Positions 54,850 to 64,000 of a stretch of 64,000 bases of DNA are shown piece by piece. Each line of letters begins with the position of its first letter. Position 1 is the first letter of the stretch. The position numbers were made by a program, and so were the translations under genes. The notes under the pieces were generated by a model that ran no database searches, was not told the origin of the DNA, and saw nothing but the letters and a program-made list of their open reading frames with translations. The DNA is taken from contig CM063112.1 of the NCBI GenBank assembly GCA_031841125.1, positions 10,194,603 through 10,258,602 of the forward strand, read 5' to 3'. Source of the stretch: Acanthococcus lagerstroemiae (lineage: Eukaryota > Arthropoda > Insecta > Hemiptera > Eriococcidae).

Positions 54850-56290
54850 TGTAATAATAATAATAATTTCAATTTCAATTTATTTAAATACGGCAAATAA
54901 TAGTGGTGATTTTACATTTAGAACATTTAATACACCCCTGTGCCCCATTGTATAGGGGGCGAGTGGGGGGGGATTACTATTATTATTACCTCTAAATTAC
55001 TTGACCAAGCGGTCCGAATGGTATTATTAAATTATTCAATAGCTATATAGGGTGGAAAACAGATATACAAAATCAAAAAATCAAAAAAGAAAAACAAGAG
55101 AAAGACGCAATGACAATAGTAGGGTGCTAGTGCGGGCACAAGTAATTAATAAGTAACACTCCCGCATATAATAACGGTGTATAAGTAAGCAAAAACGCAC
55201 GAAACAAATGGTAAATGATATACAAGACCAAAAAGAAAAGAAAAGAGGAACGCAATGACAATAACTCTCCTCGCATAGAATAACTGTAACTATAAGATAA
55301 ATAAATAAACAAAACGTAAAAGAAATAAATAAATGAAAGGTAAATCAAAATAAGAGTGGCAAAACTTGCAGTACTAACATAAATAACAACACACTTAATT
55401 CACATGGACAAAAATAACACAGCACACAATCACAATAATCATACACAATTCGGGCACAATCGGAACACACGACATTGAGAACTCCAACGACAAAGCCAAC
55501 TGAGGTCCGATACCTTCTATAGCTCTTTTATCTCTTTTAGAGACTTCTTGAACGCGGATAACCGAGGCTCATTTCTCAGCTGGATTGGCAGCCCATTAAA
55601 TACTTCAAAACCCCTGTATTTTGGCTGGAGCCTTGAGTGATGTTTCCGCCACCCCGGGTATTGGGCAACCTGACCACCATCATGCCTGGAAACCGCCACC
55701 GAGCCGTGCACAGCATATTCCAATTTATTTTTAAACACAAATATTGCTACTCGTTGGCGATACAAATTTTCTACTGTCATGACTTTCATTTTTTCGTAAA
55801 TTTCGGGTTCAGAAGTTCTTTTTTCGAGGCCCAGAATGCTCCTACAGACGTAATTTTGTAACACTCTAATCGGCTTCATGTGATGTGATGCGCCCCAGTG
55901 TATCAATCCGTATGCATATACAGATTCATACAGTGGGCAATAAAGCTTCTTAAGGTGTTTTTCCGAAAAAAATTTTCTCAAGTGCCAGAAAAGGTAGTTC
56001 AGTTTTCTCAATCTGGACTGCATGTACATCGACTGTTCCTTTCATGTCAGTCCAGAGTCTAGATGCAGTCCCAAGTATTTCACCGCATTCGTTCCATCAA
56101 TTTCCCTACCATTTATCATCAATTTCACGTCTCGGGACCACTGAGGAGCCTTGTATGCGTACACGACCCGGTAGCACTTTCCCACATTCAGGTGAAGTTG
56201 GTTCTCCCTCAGTCATGGCACCAATATATTCATGTCGTGTTCAAATTCATTTCCTATTTCTTTCCAGCTTCGCGGGCTGTAAATTAGAGA
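54850..56290 (-). pseudogene. CR1-like LINE, 5'-truncated
   Basis: The minus-strand frame 56029-55517 reads SRLRKLNYLFWHLRKFFSEK, then CPLYESVYAYGLIHWGAS, then RVLQNYVCRSILGLEK, NGLPIQLRNEPRLSAFKKSL and a stop. This is the post-RT C-terminal region of CR1/L2-like LINEs. Upstream frames (56275-56045) add the YLGLHLDSGL block, broken by a stop. A long 3' untranslated region runs to a (TTA)n-type tail at 54853-54868 (TAATAATAATAATAA on the plus strand). Its protein resembles that of the LINE at 56470-61220, but the sequences are clearly different families. Confidence 0.75.
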
Positions 56291-56538
56291 CGTATCATAA
56301 TAATAATAATAAAAATCAAATCAAAAATCGTGCATTTTGCTTTTCTTTTTATCTAAGTACAACATAATGAATGCCCAAGCTCTTGAGCGTACAGGTTTTG
56401 ACAGATTATAATTAAAATAAACATTGGGAATATTGGGAACGGTTCTGATCCGTGCAAATGTAAAAAATACATTTTATTTATTTTTCAGAGGGTCGAATAA
56501 TCCTTATTCTAAATTCTAAATTTAACAATTTTAACAGT

Positions 56539-57145
56539 CTAAGAGTTTTCTAATGTAAATAGCCACAGTTTCTTAAGGAGGTAGTTGGTAGTCTTTTGGT
56601 TTAGCACTTCAATAATCTCATGTTCCCATACCGTTTTTGAATAATGATTTAACAAATAACCTATCATATACATAGCCTGACTTCTTGAATGGGTTTTCTG
56701 CCAATTAAAATTTTTAATTACAATAGGACCATATTTCTTTGTCGGTGGATTATGAATGGTTAATGGGAAGTTAATTTTATTATAAAGACCATAACGGATA
56801 ATAGAATAACTGTATAAATCAGATAGTAATTTCAGAATATTTAATTTTCTAAACCAGTCCCTGGTGGATTCTAATCTCCCTAGCTCTATGATAGTACGAA
56901 TGGATAATTTTTGAACAACTTCAATAGACCGGCATAGGTAATCTGCAGCTTTTCCCCAATGAATAATACCAAATCTATATACAGGGTCAACTAAGACTAG
57001 GTAAATTTTTCGAAGATGTTCGACAATAAAACATTTTGATAAGTAATACAGTAGGTAGTTTAGTTTACGTAGCTTCTTTCTCAGCATATCAATTTGAGGG
57101 GCCCAGCTCAGCTTACTATCAATAACAACTCCTGAATATTTTAAA
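56539..57145 (-). pseudogene. CR1-like LINE C-terminal region, 3' of the inserted transposon
   Basis: The minus-strand frame has RKKLRKLNYLLYYLSKCFIV, then LVLVDPVYRFGIIHWG, then IEVVQKLSIRTIIELG, and ends WLFTLENS followed by a stop. It aligns in motif order with the other LINE's C-terminus at 55517-56029 (RLRKLNYLFWHLRKFF to YGLIHWGA). The first codons after the transposon boundary continue the reverse transcriptase thumb (VVIDSKLSWAPQID). Confidence 0.75.
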
Positions 57146-57999
57146 GGGAAGTATTAAATAGCACGAAATAAAAAGTGTGATTGAACGAAATGTGAAACCA
57201 CGAAAAAAAAAGTTTAAATGACGAGTTTTAAAATCGATATCACGAAATGACTTGCATACGGTATATTATGTTGTTTAAACACAAAAATTATACGTCATCG
57301 CGGATAACGTACATACTCGTGGAGATAGGAGATCCATGAGTTTAAGAGGGATCCAATTTTCTATAAAAACGGTCATTAAGAATTTTTTCTTAAGTACTCT
57401 AGAAACGCCATAGCGGGGAACTCTGAGGTAATGCTCGAAAGGGCGGATTTCAGGGCTCGGGTTGAGAGAACAAAAAAAGAGTGGGCGTGTAAAAATTACC
57501 CATTATTACAGTACATTAGGAATTTTTAGACCTATTATTTATGCGAATGACCCCATCGAGATCATCGAGGGGTTTCGAACTCAACGAATTCGTTTTTGGT
57601 ATCGGTTTGGCTCTTAATCTAAATTTGTGGCTCCTGAGGAAGCGGAGAATCGATTCATAGATTTTTATTGCTCCAAAATTTGATTTTTACATTAATTTGT
57701 GCGCAATTGTAAATTTGTGGCAAGTATGATGGAGGCCGAGAATTTAAACTTTTTATTTCGGGCGCAGTAATATCGTGTCTCTTTTTTTCATTGTGTGTAG
57801 AAGGTATTAAAATTCCGGGCGTATTTTATTTTATCGTGTAAGTGAATTATATTGCGTTCTGAAGTTTAATTTTTTCTTCAAACTCTTTCTTTTTCTGTTT
57901 CGTACTTGTTACTGCGCTTGTCATTTATATATTTCGTGCAAACAGCATATTTCTTTCGTGAATTCAACATTACCATTGTGGGCCGATAAATGGGTCCCT
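57146..57999 (-). mobile_element. Nonautonomous DNA transposon with 8-bp TSD (hAT-like), copy 2
   Basis: This is the inverse counterpart of 18611-19463 and is nearly identical along its 854 bases. A perfect 8-base duplication ATTTTAAA flanks it (57138-57145 and 58000-58007). It sits within the CR1-like LINE coding region, so the LINE was there first. It carries the SINE 3' fragment at 57421-57468. There is no transposase. Confidence 0.9.
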
Positions 58000-58929
58000 A
58001 TTTTAAATGCTGGACTTCCTCAATTCGAGTTTCATTCCAGTAAACATCTCCAACAGAATCCAAGTGTCGGTAGTTAAATGTCATAAGTTTAGTCTTCAAA
58101 ATGTTGGGAAATATTTTATGAAACATAAACCACCCATTCAGAATACTTATATCATGTTGTAATTGACTTAACACTCCGTCATGCGAAATTGAATTATAGA
58201 CTAACGCGGTATCATCAGCAAAACAATAAAGAGAACCTTGAAGAGGTTGAACACCCAGATCATTAACATAGATAAGAAACAATAAGGGTCGTAGAGTACT
58301 ACCCTGAGGGACACCATCGGGTACAATAAGTTCCGTGCTAAGTCCTCCGTCTCTGTTAATTTTTACACATTGCTTTTCCTATTGGTTAAATAGGATTTGA
58401 ACCATTCATGTATTTGGTTACGAAATCCATAATCATACAATTTCTCTAATAATAATTTATGATCAACAGTATCAATTGCTTTTTTTATGTCAAGATAAAG
58501 TGCTGTCACTTTTTTACCCAAGTCTAGTTCATGAGCTACTTCACCAATATGCTTAACCAAGGCTTGGTCCACATTTCGTTTTGGTAGGAAACCGAACTGA
58601 TGACTCCCAAAAAATTTGTTCTTGATTAAAAAATCCAGTACCCTCTTTGCTATAATTTTTTCAAAGATTTTGGAAATAGTTGATGAGATAGAAATAGGTC
58701 TGTAATTATTTAAATTTGTATCCTCTCCTCCTTTAAATACATGCGTAACTCGTACTAACTTAAGACATTGGGGAAAGATGCCTTCATCAAGAGATTTGTT
58801 GAATAAGATTGCAAGTGGCTTAGCAACAGTATTCTTGGTTTCTTTGAAAATTCTAGAATTCAAATTGTCTCCACCAGAGCTGCTTTTATTTGGGAGCTGG
58901 TTTATAGCAGTTCTTACATCGCATTCCAT
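57998..58929 (-). pseudogene. CR1-like LINE reverse transcriptase
   Basis: The frame from 58929 has LPNKSSSGGDNLNSRIFKE, then VTHVFKGGEDTNLNNYRPIS, then SKIFEKIIAKRVLDFL, HQFGFLPKRNVDQALVKHI and ALYLDIKKAIDTVDHKLLL. The last is block A; the usual DxxKAFDTVxH has Ile for Phe. After a shift at about 58362 the frame gives GVPQGSTLRPLLFLIYVNDL and LYCFADDTALVYN, with the catalytic Asp pair. The protein then runs up to the DNA-transposon insertion at 57999 and continues in the matching frame beyond it at 57145. The insertion is flanked by an 8-base duplication, so it broke a readable coding frame. Confidence 0.85.
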
Positions 58930-59379
58930 AACAGGCTGAACCCAAAAGTTTTTGAGATCTTAATTTTTCGAGGCATGTAACTTTTATTTAGATAAGTTGT
59001 TGAACTATTAATCAGTTTTTGAGCTACCCCACAAAAATGCTCATTAAATGTGTCAGATACTAATTTACCATTAGTATCCTCTGCAACCTTTACTCCGTCA
59101 ACTTCAATATACTTCAATTTTTGCTCACTACTACCAATTACCTCCTTAATGGTGTTCCAATATTTCTTTGGGTTTTTTTGACATCGTTAAGTTTATTGCT
59201 ACAATAAGTGATCTTATCTTCTTTACTCTATTTGGTAACTAATTTCCGCAGTTCCAAATACTTATTCTGAATGAGTAACGAATTTGGGTATTTTTGAAAC
59301 AGTTAAAAATATTTTTCTTTATCAGTGGATAATTTTACAAGCATTTGGCTAGCCCAAGGCATACGTTTTCTATTTTTTT

Positions 59380-60290
59380 TAAGGACAAAATTTTATACTT
59401 GTAGCATCATTAAGAAATTCATTCGTTTGTGCGATAAATTGTTCAAATGCCAGATCAGCAGAATTTTCAGTTAGCTCATCCCAATTGAGTTTGGCAAACG
59501 CATCACTCAAAGTATCATAATCTATCGTTTTAATAGTATTTTGATCAGTTTTATTTTTCAAATCCCTTACCCGTAGTAAGTTTATACTTTTCTGCTGATG
59601 ATTTACTAACTCAAATAATACTGCCAAATGATCTGAAAAGGAAACATCAACAGTTCTACAGTCGATTACCTACTCTTAGAGAACTTTTCTTTTTTTCTTG
59701 CCTGAACATTACATGGTCTAAACAAGAACAGCGCGTAGGGGTAATTCTAGTAGGAATATTAATTAACGTCTTAAACCCATAGTGTGAGATTATATCAAGA
59801 TATATACTCATTAGTTACCAGATCAGGACTTTGTATGTCTAAATTTAAATCACCGGTAATGATAAGGTTACCCCGATTCAGTCTTAATAGAACCCCATTT
59901 AGCTCATTAGGAAAGAATTTACCTGATGCATATAATCTGGATTTTTATAAATACCCAATAATTGAATTTCTTCACCAAGAATTTCATAGTTAATTATAAA
60001 CCACTAAAAGAGTTACCAAATAGATCATCTACCGAATGTGTAATTTATTTTTTAATATAAATGCCGATACCCCCAGAACGACGTTCAGCCCTATTCTGTA
60101 AATAGAAATGGTAACCACTCAGATTATAGCGGCTCATTTCATCTTTTGTAATCCAAGTTTCAGAGAGAACTATTAATATCAAAATTTACCTCATTATTTA
60201 TCAAAAACAACTGCAGCGCATCATAATTCTGTCGCAGCGATCTGATGTTCAAATTTAATACTTTTAGTTTATTGGATAAACACATAGTAG
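59380..60290 (-). pseudogene. CR1-like LINE AP-endonuclease domain, heavily broken
   Basis: Near 60270-60200 the minus strand reads KLKVLNLNIRSLRQNYDALQ, the usual start (lNiRSLrxN) of the endonuclease. Further on, GYHFYLQN and RSGGIGIYIK appear at about 60110-60060. The C-terminal motif FSDHLAVLFEL (about 59637-59605) keeps the SDH catalytic triad region. Stops and shifts separate all three. The frame 59627-59379 continues into the linker before the reverse transcriptase. Confidence 0.7.
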
Positions 60291-60389
60291 ATAGAGAGAA
60301 GTATTAGAAATAATAAGAAGAAAGTAAAATATGAACAGTGAAAGACAACAATAGGTAATATAATAAGATCAGAAAGTGCTTCCTTAAAT

Positions 60390-61212
60390 TTAGGTTTTAC
60401 TAATAATTTCAGCAATATTAGCACTAGAATCAATTTTTTGGATGCGAGCTTCAGCATTTTTCCTCTCCAATATTGCTCCATTCTTGGACCAAACGAACTG
60501 ATAGCACGCATTTCTCAGATTCTGCGCCTCTTTCAATAAGTTTGCTTTTTTCTGTGTAAGATGATCGCTAGACGAAATCTTGATTTGCCCAGCACCACCA
60601 AAAATTTTGTCTGTAACCGCTGCTTCCTTCAGTTTCTTTCGAAATTCTTCCTTTACCAGACGACTGACAAATTTGATTAGTAAAGGTGGAGCATTTTTCC
60701 GGTTGCTACTGTTTGAAGTTAATCGATGTAGAGCATCAACATCTCTGGCATACAGATCCATCCTAATAATCTTACCTAGCTGCAGGATATTATCAAGACA
60801 TTTTTCACCTTTAACAAACGGAATACCATGAATCAACACGTTATTAATTCTGGAATACTGAGCTGCATCATCTTGAAGAGTATCCATTCTCTGGATTTCA
60901 GTAGAAAGATGATCAGACTTCTCCACAAGATCAGTAATTTCGGAATCATGAATATATCAGTACGTTCCTTGATCGCAGCTACTTCATCATGTATATATCT
61001 TGTCTGAAATCAATTAAACTTTTATGCATACTGGCGATGAATGAGACAAGATCTTTCATATTATATTCTTTCTCTGGATCAATAATTACACGTTCAGTTA
61101 TAAGACTATTTGGCTTATCTTTACTTCTAGTACCAGTTTTGCCTTTGCAGTTGTCACACTTCCATTCGTAGCGTTTGGAAGCATTATAACGCATCCATGT
61201 AGACGGTTTCAT
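60390..61212 (-). pseudogene. CR1-like LINE ORF1
   Basis: The first frame (61212-60979) starts MKPSTWMRYNASKRYEWKCD and has a WKCDNCKG zinc-binding-like pair. The second (60926-60390) has QRMDTLQDDAAQYSRINNVL and IHGIP, then DALHRL, PPLLIKFVSR, SSDHLTQKKANLLKEA and FVWSKNGAILERKNAEA. This is the coiled-coil plus RRM/CTD-like arrangement of ORF1 proteins in CR1/L2-type LINEs (xxNVxIxGIP ... FxSRxxK ... NGxIxxRK). A frame break near 60950 separates the two. The likely role was RNA chaperone or nucleic-acid binding. Confidence 0.7.
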
Positions 61213-61224
61213 ATTCGTAGTTTA

Positions 61225-61805
61225 ATTTGTATAATTAGAGGGGGATGGGGCTTTGGCTCTTATGTTCCTTATTCGATCGGTCTGAAACTCAGCAGGAATT
61301 TAATTTGATCTTATTAGAACCGATGTGGGGAGATCCTTTTTCGCTTCACCCTCATGGTCAGACCTTTGCCTTATCAATATTAAAATTTGGTTGAACTGCG
61401 AGTTTTTTTACAAATGCACCTAGTCTGAAAATGTTTCCGAACTTTTTTGGAAAAATATTCGCTTTTTAGTAAAATTTAGTCACTTCTTGGTCGCTTTTTT
61501 AATTTACGTTGTCCTTTCTTTACTTACTCACCCAGAAATTCTGTTCCTCATTGTATTTTATTTTGTTCTCCAACTTTTATACATCTAGTTTTTTTTATCC
61601 ACGTGCGTTACAAAACATGTAATTTTTCTACCTATCTGATTTCAGATCCCGATCTCATAGTTTGACGCTCTGAACATGAGAATTCAAAACATGAACTTTC
61701 AATACATGCCAGAAAGTTGGACCCCCCAATTGGGAAGATGGAAGTGGTATGATGCCTCACAGTGACCACTGACCAGCACCAGTGCAGCGTAAGTCGGCCA
61801 GTGCC
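61225..61805. other. Unassigned AT-rich sequence
   Basis: No recognised domain or repeat boundary was found. Short frames on both strands are unsupported. Confidence 0.3.
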
Positions 61806-61810
61806 AGTAG

Positions 61811-62060
61811 CCAAATGAAGGGTAATGAATCAAAACTCACATTTGCCATTTTACTTTGAGGGTGCAAATAGGCAAAATACTGTACACAGGTGCAGAAATA
61901 TCTTTGCTGCGCCTGTGAATGTGCGATATGTATAACATACTCCACGTTCACAGGCGCAGCAAAGATATTCCTGCACCCGTGTACAGTATTTTGCCTATTT
62001 GCGCCCTTGAAGTAAAATGGCAAAAATGTGAGTTTTGATTTTTTTTTACCCTTCAAATGT
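61811..62060. mobile_element. Long hairpin (foldback MITE)
   Basis: The left arm (61811-61925) and right arm (61943-62060) are near-exact inverses over about 110 bases. Both contain AAAACTCACATTT, ATTTTACTT(T/C)(G/A)AGGG, AAATAGGCAAAATACTGTAC and AAATATCTTTGCTGCGCCTG or close variants. Only about 17 bases separate them. No target-site duplication or superfamily could be set. Confidence 0.75.
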
Positions 62061-62064
62061 GCTC

Positions 62065-63290
62065 GTTATAAATTCGAACATTTTCGAGTGTGTTTCCTCT
62101 TGATTAACCTAACGAATATACTTTGAGGAATAAATAATTTACATCTCTGTGTTACGTTGGTGCTGAATCTCCAGAATGCGTTTGATCTTCGATCAGACTC
62201 TGATCGAATGTACGCGTCTTGTTAGTGGTTGTCAATTTTTCTTGTACCTGAATGTACTTTTCCTGCCCAGATACGTAGTATGTACACGAATTCGTAATTG
62301 AGAGCAAAGCACCTACTGATTCAACCTTGGAACTGTAAGTATACGAGGTTTCTCGAATTCATGCATATTTATCGATCAACTGACAAAAGTGATTTCAAAG
62401 AAAACTCGTATACTCGGTTGAAAGACTAGGTACGTGTCTATTATGTGTTTCTATTTTCGAACTGAGGACGCACAATGCTCCAATCCGGGCAATCGCTATT
62501 GTTTTGTGAAGCCACAAGAGGGAAGGTAGTGGTTCTTTTAGTGCTTTTGTACATCGATAGCTGTCGATTTAGAACTGAGGTCAGAGGGCTCAAGCGACAA
62601 AACATGCTATTGTGCTGCTCAAGTAAGCTGTTAGATGAGCGAGGGGAATTACGGTTCAATTGCGACTGTGATCTAATATTTCCGATAAATTACTATCGTC
62701 ATTAGTAAAAGCGCAGTTCATTCTTTCGACGTTAACTCCAATATCGATTTTGTGCTCGAGATTTGGTAGTACATGCGGATGATGGTGCATTGAACATTGT
62801 GACCATGTTCTGTTTACATAGGTCTAAATTTTTGCTGTGTGGGCAAGACTCAGAATTTTCAACTTGCGAACATGTTACGTCAGAATCTATTGATTTTTTT
62901 TCATACCATGCACTGTAATGAATTATGTAATTTTCAGATTGCTGGAGTGATGAGCAATGAACGATTTGTACAAAAGGAAATGATATGAAGTGAAAGACAG
63001 AGTAGAAGATTAAGGAGAGAAGTCAAAGGAAACATCCAGAAGAAAACATGGTAAATGCATGCAATTTGAAAACATTAGTGATATACTATGTAGTTAGATA
63101 GTGTACTACTTGATCCTAAATGGTGGCAGTTGAGATATAACAATTGTAAAATTATATTTGTACTCTGCATTCAACCGCGAGAAAATTAGCCAAATAGGTA
63201 CGTTACAAGCACTGATGTTGAATTCGTTCTTCTTCTTCTTCTTGGTGTCATTTACTAAATAGTGCGATGGCTGCGGTCTCTTGCTTTTCT
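62065..63290. other. Unassigned sequence
   Basis: No recognised element. A 76-codon plus-strand frame at 62475-62702 and its minus-strand counterpart have no domain. A CTT microsatellite occurs at about 63228-63243. Confidence 0.3.
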
Positions 63291-63297
63291 GAGTAAG

Positions 63298-63790
63298 ATA
63301 AGGGAGACCGGGGTTAGTTATCACAATTTTTAGAAACCTCAAAATTCTGAAAAAAACTATTGCAATGAAAAACTTTAAATTAGGCTCAAATTGTAGCCAC
63401 AACCCGTGGCTACAAAATTGCGTAGAAAAAGAAAAGAAAAATCTTTCATATAGTTGGCCCCAAACATTTTAAACGCGTTTACTTTTTTTGTGACAACTTG
63501 CCCCATACCCGGGTAATTTGTCACACCTGTTGGGGTAAATTGTCTTGTGCTAAAAATGTGCAGAAGCTATTGGACCGAAACACTTCAAATTAGGCTCAAA
63601 TTGTAGCTACAACCCTTGGCTACAAAATGACGTGTACAAAGAACAAAAAAAAAAATTCATACGGTTGGCCTCAAATATTCTTAAGCGTGGCTAGTTTTTT
63701 TGTGACAACTTGCCTCATACCCGGGTAAGTTGTCATACGTGATGGGGTAAGTCTTATGCTAAAAAAACATGCAAAAATTGTGCTGAAATG
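63298..63790 (+). repeat. 210-base tandem repeat with a palindromic core
   Basis: AAATTAGGCTCAAATTGTAG starts at 63377 and recurs at 63587, so the period is 210 bases. Each copy contains TTTTTGTGACAACTTGCC and CCCATACCCGGGTAA, followed by TTGTCA, a near-palindrome (GTGACAACTT...AATTTGTCAC). A related but shorter stretch at 63298-63320 (GAGACCGGGGTTAGTTATCA) lies upstream, and a partial third copy follows 63760. It may be part of a DNA transposon continuing past the window. Confidence 0.65.
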
Positions 63791-63794
63791 TATT

Positions 63795-64000
63795 ACGAAC
63801 GTATTTTCGTACCATTTTCTAAGAACATGTAACAAAATTCGCGTTAATTGATAATTTTTGTAATGGGAAAACTTGCCGCGGATTGAGGGGGTTTAGAAAG
63901 TACAATTTTTGGGGGTGGATAAATGTAATATAGGTTCTAGATAGCTGAAGAAATCTACTTACCACACAGTATTTGATTTTTGCCAGTACAAAATATTACC
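63795..64000. other. Unassigned sequence at window edge
   Basis: AT-rich sequence with no recognised gene; AAACTTGCCGCGG near 63870 may be a degenerate copy of the upstream repeat core. Confidence 0.3.

Larger units (their letters stand above)
56470..61220 (-). mobile_element. Nearly full-length decayed CR1-like LINE
   Basis: Minus-strand order is ORF1 (61212-60390), endonuclease (about 60290-59380), reverse transcriptase (58929-57998) and C-terminus (57145-56539), then an A-rich tail (AAAAATAAATAAAATG near 56470-56490). A nonautonomous DNA transposon splits the RT region at 57146-57999. With that removed, the LINE is about 3.9 kb, close to a full unit. Multiple frameshifts and stops show that it is inactive. 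Confidence 0.8.

Noticed and set aside
55127..55348. A Tyr/Ser/Leu-rich 73-codon minus-strand frame
   Set aside because: It lies in the AT-rich 3' untranslated region of the CR1-like LINE and is low-complexity.
1..64000. LTR retrotransposon or endogenous viral sequence
   Set aside because: I looked for protease-RT-integrase order, long terminal repeats and capsid- or polymerase-like viral motifs and found none; all reverse transcriptases here have LINE-type motifs.

Overview
The window looks like nuclear DNA of an arthropod, probably an insect. It is AT-rich, it carries RTE, Jockey, R1/I and CR1-like LINE fragments next to hAT, pogo/Tigger and Helitron DNA transposons, and there are no operons or bacterial genes. 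The many long G or C runs and the mix of element families fit a hemipteran such as a whitefly or psyllid, but that is only a guess. I find no intact host gene, no confident exon of one, no rRNA, no functional tRNA and no CRISPR array. Coding-looking stretches are either recognisable pieces of transposable elements or translations of low-complexity DNA.

Layout. 0.6-4.4 kb: a MITE relative, two LINE 3' fragments (+), a tRNA-derived SINE (-) and RTE-type LINE pieces (-). 4.4-8.6 kb: CpG-containing unassigned DNA, a small array of palindromic GCGGGTAATACCGCC motifs, an AACAG-type simple repeat and an 0.8 kb inverted-repeat element. 8.6-12 kb (-): the last exon of a pogo/Tigger transposase, a Jockey ORF1/endonuclease fragment and an R1/I-type reverse transcriptase. 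13.7-14.8 kb: a hAT element with both ends and a broken ZBED-like transposase. 15.3-16.6 kb: a tandemly duplicated foldback repeat and a SINE. 18.6-19.5 kb: a nonautonomous 8-bp-TSD element. 19.5-21.1 kb: a CCTATGCCGTGG motif array and a 240-bp hairpin. 22.3-23.6 kb (-): an R1-like LINE. 25.2-26.7 kb (+): a Helitron fragment with a hAT MITE inside it. 28.6-30.9 kb (+): Jockey and RTE pieces.

34.4-36.5 kb: two opposed RTE 3' ends forming a large inverted repeat with an unequal minisatellite. 37.8-38.5 kb: a hAT MITE packed with GATCGAT. 39.3 kb: a second SINE copy. 41.8-43.0 kb (-): a second Helitron. 43.3-44.7 kb: two more RTE fragments. 45.9-49.0 kb: a 3-kb imperfect palindrome. 49.0-50.5 kb: hAT MITEs, one nested. 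51.4-51.9 kb: a hammerhead-like motif and a third Helitron fragment. 53-54.8 kb: CpG-rich sequence with no recognisable element. 54.85-61.2 kb (-): a truncated CR1-like LINE and then a nearly full-length decayed one, split by a second copy of the 18.6-kb element. 61.8-62.06 kb: another hairpin. 63.3-63.8 kb: a 210-bp tandem repeat.

The parts do not form a pathway. The window records successive insertions whose order can partly be read from nesting and target-site duplications. The most unusual structures are the long palindromes whose arms are short degenerate tandem repeats that switch strand at the axis, the higher-order minisatellite that differs between the arms of an inverted LINE pair, and the nonautonomous DNA transposon carrying the 3' end of a SINE that also occurs elsewhere in the window.
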